From Achromobacter mucicolens (lineage in GTDB: Bacteria > Pseudomonadota > Gammaproteobacteria > Burkholderiales > Burkholderiaceae_B): a stretch of DNA of 64,000 bases. The notes under the pieces are model-generated. The model made no database searches. It saw only the letters and a program-made list of their open reading frames with translations, and was not told the DNA's origin. The translations under genes and the position numbers were made by a program. This document shows, one piece after another, positions 1 through 8,403 of this stretch. The DNA lies in assembly GCF_902859725.1 (NCBI RefSeq), contig NZ_CADIJP010000004.1, positions 310,001-374,000 on the forward strand, given 5' to 3'. Position 1 is the stretch's first letter. Each line of letters starts with the position of its first letter.

Positions 1-926
1 TTGGGGCGCCGGCGGCCCATGCCGCCGGTTACCCCGAAAAGCCCGTCACCATGATCGTGCCCTTCGTGCCAGGCGGGTCCTCCGACATTACCGCGCGTTC
101 GGTCACGCCGGCGCTGTCCAAGACCCTGGGACAGACCTTCGTCGTCGAGAACAAGCCCGGCGCGAACAGCGCCATCGGCGCTCAGGCGTTGGCCCGCTCC
201 ACGCCGGACGGCTACACCATGATGGTCGGCTCCATCGGCACCTTCGCCATCAACGAAGCCCTGTACAAGAACCTGTCGTACAACCCCAGCAAGGATTTCA
301 CCTACCTGACGCAGGCAGTGCGCAATCCCAACGTGCTGGTCGCGGCGCCTTCGTTCCCGGCCAGCACGGTCGCCGAGCTGGTCGACTACGCGAAGAAGAA
401 TCCGAATCGCGTGTCGTACGCCTCGTCGGGCACGGGCTCGTCGGATCACCTTTCTGCCGTGCTGTTCCGCCAGCGCACCCAAAGCACCGGCGTGGACGTG
501 CCTTACAAGGGCGGCGGCGCCGCCATCGCGGACCTCATCGGCGGACAGGTCAACGTGTCATTCCAGAACCTGGGCGCGGTGCAGAACCACATCAAGGCCG
601 GCAAACTCAAGGCGCTGGCCATCACGGGTGACGCCCGCACGCCGGACCTGCCCGATGTGCCGACGCTGACGGAGGCCGGCATCAAGGACATGGTGGTGTA
701 TTCCTGGCAGGGCTTTGCCGTGCCCAAGGGCACGCCGCAGCCCGTCGTCGACAAGCTGGCCGAGGCGCTGCGCACCGCGCTGCGCGAGCCCCAGACCCAG
801 AAAACGCTGCAAGGCATGGGCTTCGAAGTCGTCGCCAACACGCCGCAGCAGTTTGCCGATTTCCAGCAGGCTGAAGTCAAGCGCTGGAAGGACGTGATCC
901 AGAAGGCCAACATCCAGCTGGAGTAA
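1..926 (+). CDS. Bug-family (TctC-like) solute receptor, 5' end cut by window
   Basis: Periplasmic substrate-binding receptor of a tripartite tricarboxylate transporter (TTT); such receptors capture organic acids for a TctA/TctB membrane pair. The frame is open from base 3 and begins inside what looks like the end of a Sec signal peptide (AHA then AGYPEK). The true start lies upstream, so the internal ATG at 51 is not the start. Family marks: the beta-strand/loop VPFVPGGSSD, the ENKPGA segment, PDGYT, the YKGGG turn, and a C-terminal region ending in NIQLE. About 307 residues are visible, close to the usual 320-330. It is followed by two strong hairpins and then a dehydrogenase on the same strand. 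The ligand cannot be read from sequence. Confidence 0.93.
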   Translation, partial: GAPAAHAAGYPEKPVTMIVPFVPGGSSDITARSVTPALSKTLGQTFVVENKPGANSAIGAQALARSTPDGYTMMVGSIGTFAINEALYKNLSYNPSKDFTYLTQAVRNPNVLVAAPSFPASTVAELVDYAKKNPNRVSYASSGTGSSDHLSAVLFRQRTQSTGVDVPYKGGGAAIADLIGGQVNVSFQNLGAVQNHIKAGKLKALAITGDARTPDLPDVPTLTEAGIKDMVVYSWQGFAVPKGTPQPVVDKLAEALRTALREPQTQKTLQGMGFEVVANTPQQFADFQQAEVKRWKDVIQKANIQLE

Positions 927-932
927 CGCTTC

Positions 933-993
933 GCGGGATGCCTGCATGCGGGCATCCCGCAGCGGGTACGCAGCCGCGCCTTGGCTGCGCACC
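933..993 (+). terminator. Two tandem hairpins after the Bug receptor
   Basis: The first hairpin pairs GCGGGATGCC (933-942) with GGCATCCCGC (951-960) around an 8-base loop. The second pairs GGGT-a-CGCAGCC with GGCTGCG-c-ACCC around a 7-base loop (about 964-993) with one mismatch. Neither is followed by a T run, so they are not classic intrinsic terminators. They may act as mRNA 3'-end stabilisers or weak terminators between the receptor and the next gene. Confidence 0.4.
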
Positions 994-1058
994 CGGCCCG
1001 CAAGGTCCCCGCTTGAATCAAGTAGCATGAAACCTTCGCCACCCAACCGTACGACAAC

Positions 1059-2015
1059 ATGACCACCAAGCAACGCATCATCCAGGTCGGCTCGCTGGCC
1101 GGCTCCCCTTCCGCCAACCAGCGCCTGGCCGATGGCTATGACGTCATCGAATTGTGGAAGTACCCGGACCGCAAGGCTGCGCTGGCCGAGCACGGCAAGG
1201 GCGTCACCGCCGTCGTCACGTCCGCCAATTTCGGCGCCAACGCCGAGCTCATCGACGCGCTGCCGGACCTGAAGGCCATCTGCAGCTGGGGCGTGGGCTA
1301 CGAAACGATCGACGTCGAGGCCGCGCGCAAGCGTGGCGTGCTGGTCAGCAATACGCCCGACGTTCTGACCGATTGCGTGGCGGACCTGGCCTGGGGCCTG
1401 CTCATCGCTGGCGCGCGTCGCATGGGTCAGGGAGAACGCTTCGTGCGAGCCGGCCAATGGGGCCAGGTGCATGGCAGCATCCCGCTGGGCCTGCGCGTCA
1501 GCGGCAAAAAACTGGGCATCGTCGGGCTGGGCCGCATCGGCGAAGCGATCGCCAAGCGCGGCACGGGCTTTGACATGGACGTTCGGTATCACAACCGCAG
1601 AAAGCGCGACGACGTGGCCTACGGCTACGAAGCGTCGCTGACGGACCTGGCCAAGTGGGCCGATTTCCTGATCGTGGCCACCGTGGGCGGTCCCAGCACG
1701 CGCCACCTTGTGAATCGCGACGTGCTGGAAGCCCTGGGCCCGAAGGGCATCATCGTCAACATCGCGCGCGGCCCGGTCATCGACGAAACCGCGCTGGTCG
1801 CGGCCCTGGAAGATGGCAAGCTCGGATGCGCGGCGCTGGACGTCTTCGAGCACGAACCCAAGGTGCCCGAAGCGCTGATGAAGAGCGACAAGGCCGTGCT
1901 GCTGCCGCACATCGGCAGCGCCACCGAGGAAACGCGCCTGGCCATGGAAAACATGATGCTGGAGAACCTGCAGTCGTTCTTTGAGACCGGCCGCGTGATC
2001 ACGCCGGTGGAATAA
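1059..2015 (+). CDS. D-isomer-specific 2-hydroxyacid dehydrogenase
   Basis: NAD(P)H-dependent oxidoreductase of the family that includes hydroxypyruvate/glyoxylate reductase, 318 residues. The Rossmann fingerprint GLGRIG is at 156-161. The catalytic set is in place: Arg237 in NIARGPVIDE, Glu266 in DVFEHEP, and His284 in LLPHIGSATEE. The substrate-binding half (about 1-100 plus the C-terminal helix) shows the SWGVGYETID loop near 76-85. The ATG at 1059 fits the family's N-terminus. It sits downstream of a Bug receptor, which suggests reduction of an imported 2-keto or 2-hydroxy acid. It is closed by a bidirectional terminator. Whether it prefers glyoxylate, hydroxypyruvate or another acid is not decidable here. 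Confidence 0.92.
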   Translation: MTTKQRIIQVGSLAGSPSANQRLADGYDVIELWKYPDRKAALAEHGKGVTAVVTSANFGANAELIDALPDLKAICSWGVGYETIDVEAARKRGVLVSNTPDVLTDCVADLAWGLLIAGARRMGQGERFVRAGQWGQVHGSIPLGLRVSGKKLGIVGLGRIGEAIAKRGTGFDMDVRYHNRRKRDDVAYGYEASLTDLAKWADFLIVATVGGPSTRHLVNRDVLEALGPKGIIVNIARGPVIDETALVAALEDGKLGCAALDVFEHEPKVPEALMKSDKAVLLPHIGSATEETRLAMENMMLENLQSFFETGRVITPVE

Positions 2016-2071
2016 CCGGCCTTGTTCGCCCGGGGCGCCTGCGCGGCGCCCGGCCTGGCATCAGACACAAA

Positions 2072-2103
2072 AAAGCCTCTCGGCGCCCATACCGAGAGGC
2101 TTT
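2072..2103. terminator. Bidirectional intrinsic terminator
   Basis: A perfect 12-bp inverted repeat, AAAGCCTCTCGG at 2072-2083 and CCGAGAGGCTTT at 2092-2103, has an 8-base loop and A/T-rich feet on both sides. It lies between convergent genes (dehydrogenase on plus, His-rich protein on minus) and can serve both. Confidence 0.85.
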
Positions 2104-2176
2104 CGACTTTCCGGCCCCCGCGTGTCCGGTCAGTCTTTGTCGCGCAAAGGAACGTGGGCGTTGCCGCCCGGCGCGG

Positions 2177-2395
2177 TTACTTCGTCGGCGTCGTGGCGCC
2201 AGACTTGTGCGTGTTTGCTGCGCCTGCCGAATGCTTGGCGGACGACTTGTCAGCCTTGTGATGCTTGTGATGCGCCTGGGTCTTGGTGTCGCCGGTCTTG
2301 CTGGCGCCGGCCGCAAACGCCGACGGTGCGGCGGCGAGGCCCAGGCACAGGGCCGAGGTGGAAAGAAACGCAGCAATGCGGGAGTGAGTCGTCAT
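2177..2395 (-). CDS. Small His/Lys-rich exported protein, unknown function
   Basis: 72 residues: a Sec signal peptide of about 28 residues (hydrophobic core LSTSALCLGLAAAPSA, cleavage after AFA) followed by a highly basic, low-complexity mature part rich in His, Lys, Ser, Ala and Thr, including HHKHHK. An AGGAG ribosome site lies just before the ATG at 2395. No conserved domain is recognised. The His cluster could bind metal ions, and polybasic exported peptides of this type are common, uncharacterised proteins in Alcaligenaceae. It is a single-gene unit ending at the shared terminator at 2072-2103. Confidence 0.75.
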   Translation of the reverse strand: MTTHSRIAAFLSTSALCLGLAAAPSAFAAGASKTGDTKTQAHHKHHKADKSSAKHSAGAANTHKSGATTPTK

Positions 2396-2541
2396 TTGTG
2401 GTACTCCTGGTTGGTGAAGGCCAGAGGCCTTTTGCCGTTAGGGGGCGGCACGATGCCGCAAGTCCCGTATGCGGTTTGAAGCCCGCCCCTTCAGAAGGTT
2501 CACTTCCGAACCACAATTTTTCCGTCACTCAAGAATTGTTG

Positions 2542-3321
2542 CTATCCCTCGAACGCCAGCAACCCCACGGTGGCGAACAGCATCAGTGCGAAGCATGCTC
2601 TCAGCTTGCGTTCAGGAAGCCGGTAGGCCAGCCGCACGCCGATGGGCACGAAGATCAGGCTGCCGATGGCTAGCGGCGCGCCGACCATCCAGTTCGCCTG
2701 TCCCGCCCACGTATAGGTGATGAGCGCGATGGTGGAACCGGGGATCACCATGCTGAGCGCGAGCGCCTGCGCGGTGGTCTGCGGCAGGCGAAAGACCGTT
2801 GTGATGATGGGCACGGCCAGCACCGCGCCGCCGACGCCAAAGAATCCGCCCAGCGTTCCGCACAGGATGCCCAGGACGCTTGCGCGGCGCGGCGTGAAGA
2901 CCGGCGCGGCGCGCTTGGGCGGTGGCGCGCGGCGCACCGCCGGACGCGAGGCGCGCCAGGTCTGCCAGACGTAGAACAGCGCGATGAAGAACAGGAACAC
3001 CGCGAAGCTCCGGCGCAGCAAGGTCGAGTCGATGCCCAGCGCCATCCGCGCGCCCACCCACGTGAACACCACGGCGCCCGCCGCGCCCGCCAGCGCGACG
3101 CGCTTGTCGATGCGGGTCTGCTGGTTGTACTTGCGCACCGCCATCATGATGGTCGGCAACACCATGATGAGCGCCGTGCCCTGCGCAAGCTGTTGCGACA
3201 TTCCCATCAGGAGGACGAGGGCTGGAATGGCGATCAGTCCGCCCCCGATGCCCAGCACGCCGCCCATGAAACCGATCAGGCCGCCGGCTGCCAGGCAGGC
3301 GGCGATGACGAACAGACTCAC
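2542..3321 (-). CDS. TSUP (TauE/SafE) family membrane permease
   Basis: Inner-membrane protein of about 259 residues with the two related halves typical of the sulfite/sulfonate exporter family. The glycine-rich motif GVLGIGGG near residues 21-28 recurs as GFFGVGGAVLA in the second half, and seven or eight hydrophobic segments can be counted. The start is a judgement: a TTG at 3333 is possible, but GGAG lies six bases before a GTG at 3321, which I prefer. It follows radA by about 28 bases on the same strand and is probably co-transcribed with it. The substrate (sulfite, sulfoacetate, another small anion) is not evident. Confidence 0.88.
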   Translation of the reverse strand: MSLFVIAACLAAGGLIGFMGGVLGIGGGLIAIPALVLLMGMSQQLAQGTALIMVLPTIMMAVRKYNQQTRIDKRVALAGAAGAVVFTWVGARMALGIDSTLLRRSFAVFLFFIALFYVWQTWRASRPAVRRAPPPKRAAPVFTPRRASVLGILCGTLGGFFGVGGAVLAVPIITTVFRLPQTTAQALALSMVIPGSTIALITYTWAGQANWMVGAPLAIGSLIFVPIGVRLAYRLPERKLRACFALMLFATVGLLAFEG

Positions 3322-3349
3322 TTGTTGCTCCAACAGACGTCGCGACGCA

Positions 3350-4711
3350 TCAACGCAGCTTTTCCAATGCCGCGTCCAGGCGATCGACCGCCCAGATCTC
3401 CAGGCCCTCGATGGGCTGACGCGGCGCGTTGGCCTTGGGGATGAGCGCCACCGAGAAACCCAGCTTGGCGGCTTCGCGCAGACGTTCCTGGCCGCGCGGG
3501 GCGGGCCGGATCTCGCCGGCCAGGCCCACTTCGCCGAAGGCGATCAACCCGCGCGGCAGCGGCCGATCGCGCAGCGACGACATGATGGCCAGCAGCACCG
3601 GCAGGTCGGCCGCGGGTTCGGTGATGCGCACGCCGCCAACCGCATTGACGAAGACGTCCTGGTCGAAGGTCGACACGCCCGCGTGCCGGTGCAGCACCGC
3701 AAGCAGCATGGCCAGACGGTTGCCTTCCAGGCCGACCGTCAGCCGGCGCGGATTGGGCGCGTGGGAACTGTCGACCAGCGCCTGGATCTCGACGAGGAGC
3801 GGACGCGTGCCTTCCTGCGTGGCCATGACGCACGAACCGGCGACCTGCTGTTCGTGCTGCGACAGGAACAGTGCGGAAGGATTGGCCACGCCGCGCAGGC
3901 CGCGGTCGGTCATGGCGAACACGCCAAGCTCGTTGACGGCGCCGAAGCGGTTCTTGAATGCGCGCACCAGGCGGAACGACGAATGCGTGTCGCCCTCGAA
4001 ATAAAGCACGGTATCCACGATGTGTTCGAGCACGCGCGGTCCGGCCAGCGCGCCGTCCTTGGTGACGTGGCCGATCATGACGATGGCGATGCCCGTCTGC
4101 TTGGCCAGCCGCGTGAGCTGCGCCGCGCATTCGCGCACCTGCGACACCGATCCCGGCGCCGCTGTGAGTTCGCCGCTGTAGAGCGTCTGGATGGAATCGA
4201 TGACGGCGACGGTGGGCTTTTGTTCCGACACCGCGGCCTGGATGGCTTCGAGGCGGATTTCGGCCAGCAGGTTGACGTTGCCGGTTTGCAGTCCCAGCCG
4301 GCGCGCGCGCAACGCGACCTGTTCGGCGGACTCTTCGCCCGTCACGTACAGCACGTTGGTGGTTTCGGACAGCGAGGCCAGCGCCTGCAAGAGCAGCGTC
4401 GACTTGCCGATGCCGGGATCGCCACCGATCAGCACCACGGCGCCGGCCACCAGGCCGCCGCCGAGCACGCGATCGAATTCGTCCAGGCCGGTGGGCTGGC
4501 GCGGCGTTTCGCGGGCCTCGATTTCGGACAGGCTGCGCACCGGGCTGGACGAGGCCAGCGGCGCATAGCGGTGCGCGGCGGCCGCAGGCGCGGACGACTC
4601 CACCGTTTCTTCAAGCGTGTTCCAGGCGTTGCAATGCGGGCATTTGCCCTGCCACTTCGGGGTGGTGCCGCCACAGTCGGCGCACACATAGACGGTACGG
4701 GTTTTTGCCAT
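3350..4711 (-). CDS. radA: DNA repair protein RadA
   Basis: RecA-like branch-migration protein acting in recombinational repair, 453 residues. The start is set at the ATG at 4711 (MAKTRTVYVCADCGG), because the family begins there; an open extension of 20 codons upstream is not family-like. It has an N-terminal C4 zinc finger (CADCGG then CPHC), Walker A GGDPGIGKS, the RadA-specific KNRFG motif followed by ELGVF, and a C-terminal Lon-like domain with AVGGVRITEPAADL and GEVGLAGEIR. The length is normal. It is the first gene of a probable two-gene unit with the TSUP permease. Confidence 0.97.
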   Translation of the reverse strand: MAKTRTVYVCADCGGTTPKWQGKCPHCNAWNTLEETVESSAPAAAAHRYAPLASSSPVRSLSEIEARETPRQPTGLDEFDRVLGGGLVAGAVVLIGGDPGIGKSTLLLQALASLSETTNVLYVTGEESAEQVALRARRLGLQTGNVNLLAEIRLEAIQAAVSEQKPTVAVIDSIQTLYSGELTAAPGSVSQVRECAAQLTRLAKQTGIAIVMIGHVTKDGALAGPRVLEHIVDTVLYFEGDTHSSFRLVRAFKNRFGAVNELGVFAMTDRGLRGVANPSALFLSQHEQQVAGSCVMATQEGTRPLLVEIQALVDSSHAPNPRRLTVGLEGNRLAMLLAVLHRHAGVSTFDQDVFVNAVGGVRITEPAADLPVLLAIMSSLRDRPLPRGLIAFGEVGLAGEIRPAPRGQERLREAAKLGFSVALIPKANAPRQPIEGLEIWAVDRLDAALEKLR

Positions 4712-5129
4712 GCGCGAAAGTGTACCCGGCAACATGCCCGCGCCGCGCGGGAACAATGACCGGAATATCACGCGCCGAGACGTCGCGCGAAGCTCATTTC
4801 TTTCAGGCAGCTTTCACAAAAAGGGACGCACAGCAGTTACATGATGCAAACACAAGAAATTTACTGCCCGATCCGTTTCAAATCGCGCATAATCGCCAAG
4901 TGCAGCGCATCTTGTCGAACCGTCCAGACCGGACGGCACCCGGCACGATGGACGTCCTCTGGACGCACTTCGTGGCCAATCGCGGCGCAATCACCCGCAG
5001 CCTCCCCAGAGGCCGCTCAAACCGGAACATGACCCCAGCACGACTAGACGCCGGACCACCGGCGCGGCGCACGCAAAGGTCAAACGCGGATACGTCGTGC
5101 CACCCGGCGTATATGCGAGGAGTACGCGC
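4712..5129. other. Divergent intergenic region, no gene seen
   Basis: 418 bases between radA (minus) and the membrane protein at 5130 (plus). Its left part is moderately AT-rich, with an extended -10-like CATAAT at about 4889, and there is a small hairpin CCGTCC/GGACGG at 4920-4936. It should hold the radA promoter and the promoter of the plus-strand gene. No tRNA, sRNA or conserved protein was recognised; some short open frames exist but none looks coding. Confidence 0.5.
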
Positions 5130-5816
5130 ATGAGCATTACCTATCGCCCCCCATTTGACGAAGACGATGAACGGGATCTGCGCGCCCTGTACCGCAAGCC
5201 GGGTCCCGGCGCCAATCCGGAACTGGATGCGGCGGTACGACGCAGATGGCACCCTGGCCATAGCTGGCACCCCGGTTGGGGCGCAGCCGCTTGCGCCGTG
5301 ATGGTGGCAGGCCTGTTCGCCTGGACCGACATGCGCGAGGCCATCGACGACACCGAACCCCAGATGCAGCTGGTCGCCGTGCAGGCCAACGAGGCAACGC
5401 AAGAGGCCGCCTCGGCGTCGGCCGCGCCGCCCAGCGATGCGCCACCCCTGCGCCGCGTCGTCGCCTTGCAGCAGGAACCGGCGGTTCCCGCCCAACCTGC
5501 CGCGGCGCAGCCCGCCGTGGCCGTGACTGCTGCGGTTCCCGCCGCGCCCGCCCCGGCAGCGGCTGAAACGGCCGCTGCCGAGACTGCGGCCCAGGAAGCG
5601 GCGCCGGCCGCTGCCCAGGAAGCCCCCGCGGAATCGCAACAGGTCGCCGCCTTCACCGAGCAGGACATCGAAACCCGGGTGGCCCAGATTCGGGGCCTGA
5701 TCGTGGACGACCGCGAAGAAGACGCCGTTCACGCATTGCGCGAGTTGCAACGCGGCGCGCCGGATTTCGCGCTGCCGGACGACCTGCAGGAGCTGTCCCG
5801 CCAGAACCCGGCGTGA
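5130..5816 (+). CDS. Ala/Pro-rich single-pass membrane protein, unknown
   Basis: 228 residues from the ATG at 5130, which is preceded by GAGGAG. It has an acidic and basic N-terminus (DEDDERDLRALYRKPG), one transmembrane helix near residues 50-65 (WGAAACAVMVAGLFAW), then about 110 residues of Ala/Pro/Glu low-complexity sequence. A folded-looking C-terminal segment of about 55 residues follows (QDIETRVAQIRGLIVDDREE). The topology suggests a cytoplasmic N-terminus and a periplasmic C-terminal domain on a flexible stalk, similar in plan to envelope anchors. I do not recognise a family. It stands between divergent radA and hpaR. Confidence 0.8.
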   Translation: MSITYRPPFDEDDERDLRALYRKPGPGANPELDAAVRRRWHPGHSWHPGWGAAACAVMVAGLFAWTDMREAIDDTEPQMQLVAVQANEATQEAASASAAPPSDAPPLRRVVALQQEPAVPAQPAAAQPAVAVTAAVPAAPAPAAAETAAAETAAQEAAPAAAQEAPAESQQVAAFTEQDIETRVAQIRGLIVDDREEDAVHALRELQRGAPDFALPDDLQELSRQNPA

Positions 5817-5922
5817 CCCACCGGGCCGGCCCCTGCGCCGGCCCGCCCCGCGCCGGCGCGGGCCGCACCCAGGCCCGAAGAATTGAGCAATTTTTGGGCG
5901 GCTTCTTGCTAACATAGCCGCC

Positions 5923-6384
5923 ATGAGTCCGAGCTTCCACCACCGCAATCTTCCCCATTTGCTGCTCTATGCGCGCGAAACGCTGATGGCGCATTTCCGT
6001 CCCGTGCTGCACGCGGCGGGCGTCACCGAACAGCAATGGCGGGTGTTGCGCACGCTGAGCGAGGTGGGCTCGCTGGAACCCAACCAGATCGCCCGCGCCT
6101 GTCAGATCCTGAGCCCCAGCCTGACGCGCATGCTGGCCGGCATGGAAGAGCAAGGACTCATCAAGCGCACGCGCTCCAGCGCCGACCAGCGCCGTCAGGA
6201 AATCTCCCTGACCGTCAAAAGCAACAAGCTCATCGACCGCATGCGTCCGATGGTTGACGCCAAGTACCAGGAAATCGAAGAAAGGATCGGCAAGGAATTG
6301 CTCGATCGCCTGTACCGCGACGTGGACGCGATGGTCGATCTCATCAAGCGCGACGGCCCCACGCGCGATGCCGGCACGCCCTGA
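5923..6384 (+). CDS. hpaR: MarR-family regulator, HpaR-like
   Basis: 153-residue winged-helix repressor. The N-terminal half ([20 protein letters not shown]) and the HTH/wing ([18 protein letters not shown], then a basic wing around [10 protein letters not shown]) match HpaR, the repressor of homoprotocatechuate (3,4-dihydroxyphenylacetate) meta-cleavage operons. It lies 37 bases upstream of an hpaI-type aldolase on the same strand, which supports the assignment. The other hpa genes (hpaG, E, D, F, H) are not in this window. The effector and operator are not visible. MarR assignment is firm; the HpaR label is likely. Confidence 0.85.
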   Translation: MSPSFHHRNLPHLLLYARETLMAHFRPVLHAAGVTEQQWRVLRTLSEVGSLEPNQIARACQILSPSLTRMLAGMEEQGLIKRTRSSADQRRQEISLTVKSNKLIDRMRPMVDAKYQEIEERIGKELLDRLYRDVDAMVDLIKRDGPTRDAGTP

Positions 6385-6421
6385 CGCCGTTCCCCCTTCC
6401 CTCTTAGGCAATCCAACGTCC

Positions 6422-7222
6422 ATGGACCTCCTGACGAATTCGTTCAAGCAAGCCCTGCGCGACCGCAAACCTCAGATCGGCCTGTGGGCCGGCCTGGCCA
6501 GCGCGTACACCTCGGAAATTCTTGCGGGCGCCGGCTTCGACTGGCTGCTGATCGACGGCGAACACGCGCCCAACACGCTGGACTCCACCTTGGCCCAACT
6601 GCAATCCGTGGCGGCCTACCCGGTGGCGCCCGTGGTGCGCCCGGCCTGGAACGACCCGGTCCAGATCAAGCAAATCCTTGACACTGGCGCGCAGACGGTG
6701 CTGGTGCCCATGATCCAGTCCGCCGAGGAAGCCGCCGGCGCGGTGGCCGCCGTGCGCTATCCGCCGCAAGGCATCCGCGGCGTGGGCAGCGCGCTGGCGC
6801 GCGCGTCGCGCTGGAACCGCATCCCGAACTACCTTGAACGCGCCAACGACGAAATGTGCGTGCTGGTGCAGATCGAGACGCCCGCCGGCATCGAGGCGCT
6901 GGACGCCATCCTTGCCGTGGACGGTGTGGATGGCGTCTTCATCGGACCAGCCGATCTGTCGGCCGGCATGGGATATCTGGGCCAGCCCGAGCATCCGGAA
7001 GTCGAGAGGACCATCGATGACGCGATCGCGCGCATCGTGCGTTCCGGCAAGGCCGCGGGCATCCTGCACAGCGGCGTGGCGCAGGCCAAGCATTATCTGT
7101 CCTTGGGCGCCACCTTCGTGGCGGTAGGCGTGGACGCGGTGCTGCTGGCACGCGCGGCCGAAGCGCTGGCGGGCGAGTTCAAGGAAGTGGCGGCAGTGGC
7201 TGCGGGCAAGGGTCCGTACTGA
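6422..7222 (+). CDS. hpaI: HpaI-type class II aldolase (4-hydroxy-2-oxoheptanedioate aldolase)
   Basis: 266-residue metal-dependent pyruvate aldolase. It is expected to split 4-hydroxy-2-oxoheptane-1,7-dioate into pyruvate and succinate semialdehyde, the last step of homoprotocatechuate breakdown. Active-site residues are in place: His48 in LIDGEHAPN, Arg73 in VVRPAWND, and the metal ligands Glu152 (VQIETPAG) and Asp178 (FIGPADLS). The ATG at 6422 gives the family N-terminus MDLLTNSFK. It is paired with hpaR upstream. Its last 130 bases overlap, in antisense, the 3' end of the PepSY gene on the other strand. These enzymes are promiscuous, so the physiological substrate may differ. Confidence 0.9.
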   Translation: MDLLTNSFKQALRDRKPQIGLWAGLASAYTSEILAGAGFDWLLIDGEHAPNTLDSTLAQLQSVAAYPVAPVVRPAWNDPVQIKQILDTGAQTVLVPMIQSAEEAAGAVAAVRYPPQGIRGVGSALARASRWNRIPNYLERANDEMCVLVQIETPAGIEALDAILAVDGVDGVFIGPADLSAGMGYLGQPEHPEVERTIDDAIARIVRSGKAAGILHSGVAQAKHYLSLGATFVAVGVDAVLLARAAEALAGEFKEVAAVAAGKGPY

Positions 7223-8403
7223 CGGGCGCGGCGGCGCGTCCACCACAACCAGACGCCGGTCAGACTCAGCACCAGCGTCACGACGCCGACGAGCGCCACC
7301 GCCACCTGCAAGGGCCAGCCCCATAGCGCCGCCATGTGCAGGCTGGTCAGCCAATGCTTGACCGTGTCGCCCGCCGCCCGGCCCGTCGGCAGATGGCTGC
7401 CCACCCGTTGTCCATTCACGGCATCGAACACCACCGACGTGGCGCCGCTTCGCGTGCGCAGATCGCGGCTGCTGCGCACACTGTAGCGGTACAGGTTGCG
7501 GCGCGTATCCAGCGCCAACCAGTGTTCGCCCAGCACCGCAAACCCCTCGCGGGCGGCCAGCTGCGCCATCAGTTGCCGGCCCGCGTCGCGCGCCCGCTCG
7601 GGGGGCATCGGGTCGCCGGCCGTGGCGGGTGCGCCGCGCCGGGGATCGGGTTGATAACTCAAGCCAGCGCGCATCACCGGGTCGTAGACCGCCGGCAGAT
7701 TGAGCGCGACGCTGCTCCATGCCATCAGCGTCAAGGCCGCCCACAGCCACAGCCCACCCGCGCGGTGCAGATCGAAATTGCGTTTGTGGGGACCGCCCTG
7801 CCAACGGATGCGCCAGGCGGGCGCCCAGCGCTGCCACACGGATGAGGACCGGGCCAGCCTGCGCGAGCGGTTTCGCGGCGGCAGCGTGAGCCAGGCGCCG
7901 ACAAAGCCATCGAGCGTCCAGGCCAATGCGACGATGCCGAGCAACAGTTCGCCGATGCCCTCGAACAGCAGCGCCGTGTGGATGCGATGCAGAAACGGCA
8001 TCAGGTTGCGCAGCCCTTCGCGCAGATCGCCCCAGCGGCGCTGGCCCAGAATGGCGCCATCGTACGGGTCGACAAATATCTCGTGCAGCACGGGTCCTGC
8101 GGCGCCGTCCTCATGCAGCCACACCGGAAACGCCACGCTGCGTCCGGCCTGCCCGCCAAGCGGCGTGGCAGGCATTACTGCCGCCGGCACAAAGCGGGCC
8201 ACGCGCTCGCGCAGCGCCAAGGCGTCAAGCCGCGCGGCGCCGTCCGATGGCGGCGGCACGCGGTGCAACGCGGGAGCTGCCGCGGCGTCCAGCGCGTCAT
8301 ACCACGCAAGCGGAATGCCAGTCAGCGCGACCAGGCAGAGAAAGCCGGCCAGCACCAGGCCGGTCCAGCGATGCAGGCTTAGCAGCGCCGCGCGCACGTT
8401 CAC
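7093..8403 (-). CDS. PepSY-associated membrane protein, probable ferrisiderophore reductase
   Basis: 436 residues from a GTG at 8403 that overlaps the receptor's stop codon (GTGA, 8400-8403), indicating translational coupling. It starts with the family mark LLSLHRWTG and a transmembrane helix. A periplasmic PepSY region of about 120 residues follows, then paired helices ([27 protein letters not shown]) and a last helix ending [11 protein letters not shown]. Proteins of this type sit beside siderophore receptors and are thought to reduce ferric siderophores in the periplasm or inner membrane. The last 43 codons run antisense into hpaI and are low-complexity Ala/Thr/Ser, so the natural C-terminus may have been extended. 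Confidence 0.85.
   Translation of the reverse strand: MNVRAALLSLHRWTGLVLAGFLCLVALTGIPLAWYDALDAAAAPALHRVPPPSDGAARLDALALRERVARFVPAAVMPATPLGGQAGRSVAFPVWLHEDGAAGPVLHEIFVDPYDGAILGQRRWGDLREGLRNLMPFLHRIHTALLFEGIGELLLGIVALAWTLDGFVGAWLTLPPRNRSRRLARSSSVWQRWAPAWRIRWQGGPHKRNFDLHRAGGLWLWAALTLMAWSSVALNLPAVYDPVMRAGLSYQPDPRRGAPATAGDPMPPERARDAGRQLMAQLAAREGFAVLGEHWLALDTRRNLYRYSVRSSRDLRTRSGATSVVFDAVNGQRVGSHLPTGRAAGDTVKHWLTSLHMAALWGWPLQVAVALVGVVTLVLSLTGVWLWWTRRRARQYGPLPAATAATSLNSPASASAARASSTASTPTATKVAPKDR

Noticed and set aside
558-1910. Long open frame on the minus strand under the Bug receptor and dehydrogenase
   Set aside because: Antisense to two clear genes; composition is the mirror of their third-position GC bias and no domain is visible.
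2984-4759. Long open frame on the plus strand across the permease and radA
   Set aside because: Shadow of radA and the permease; Arg/His/Gln-rich translation without any family pattern.
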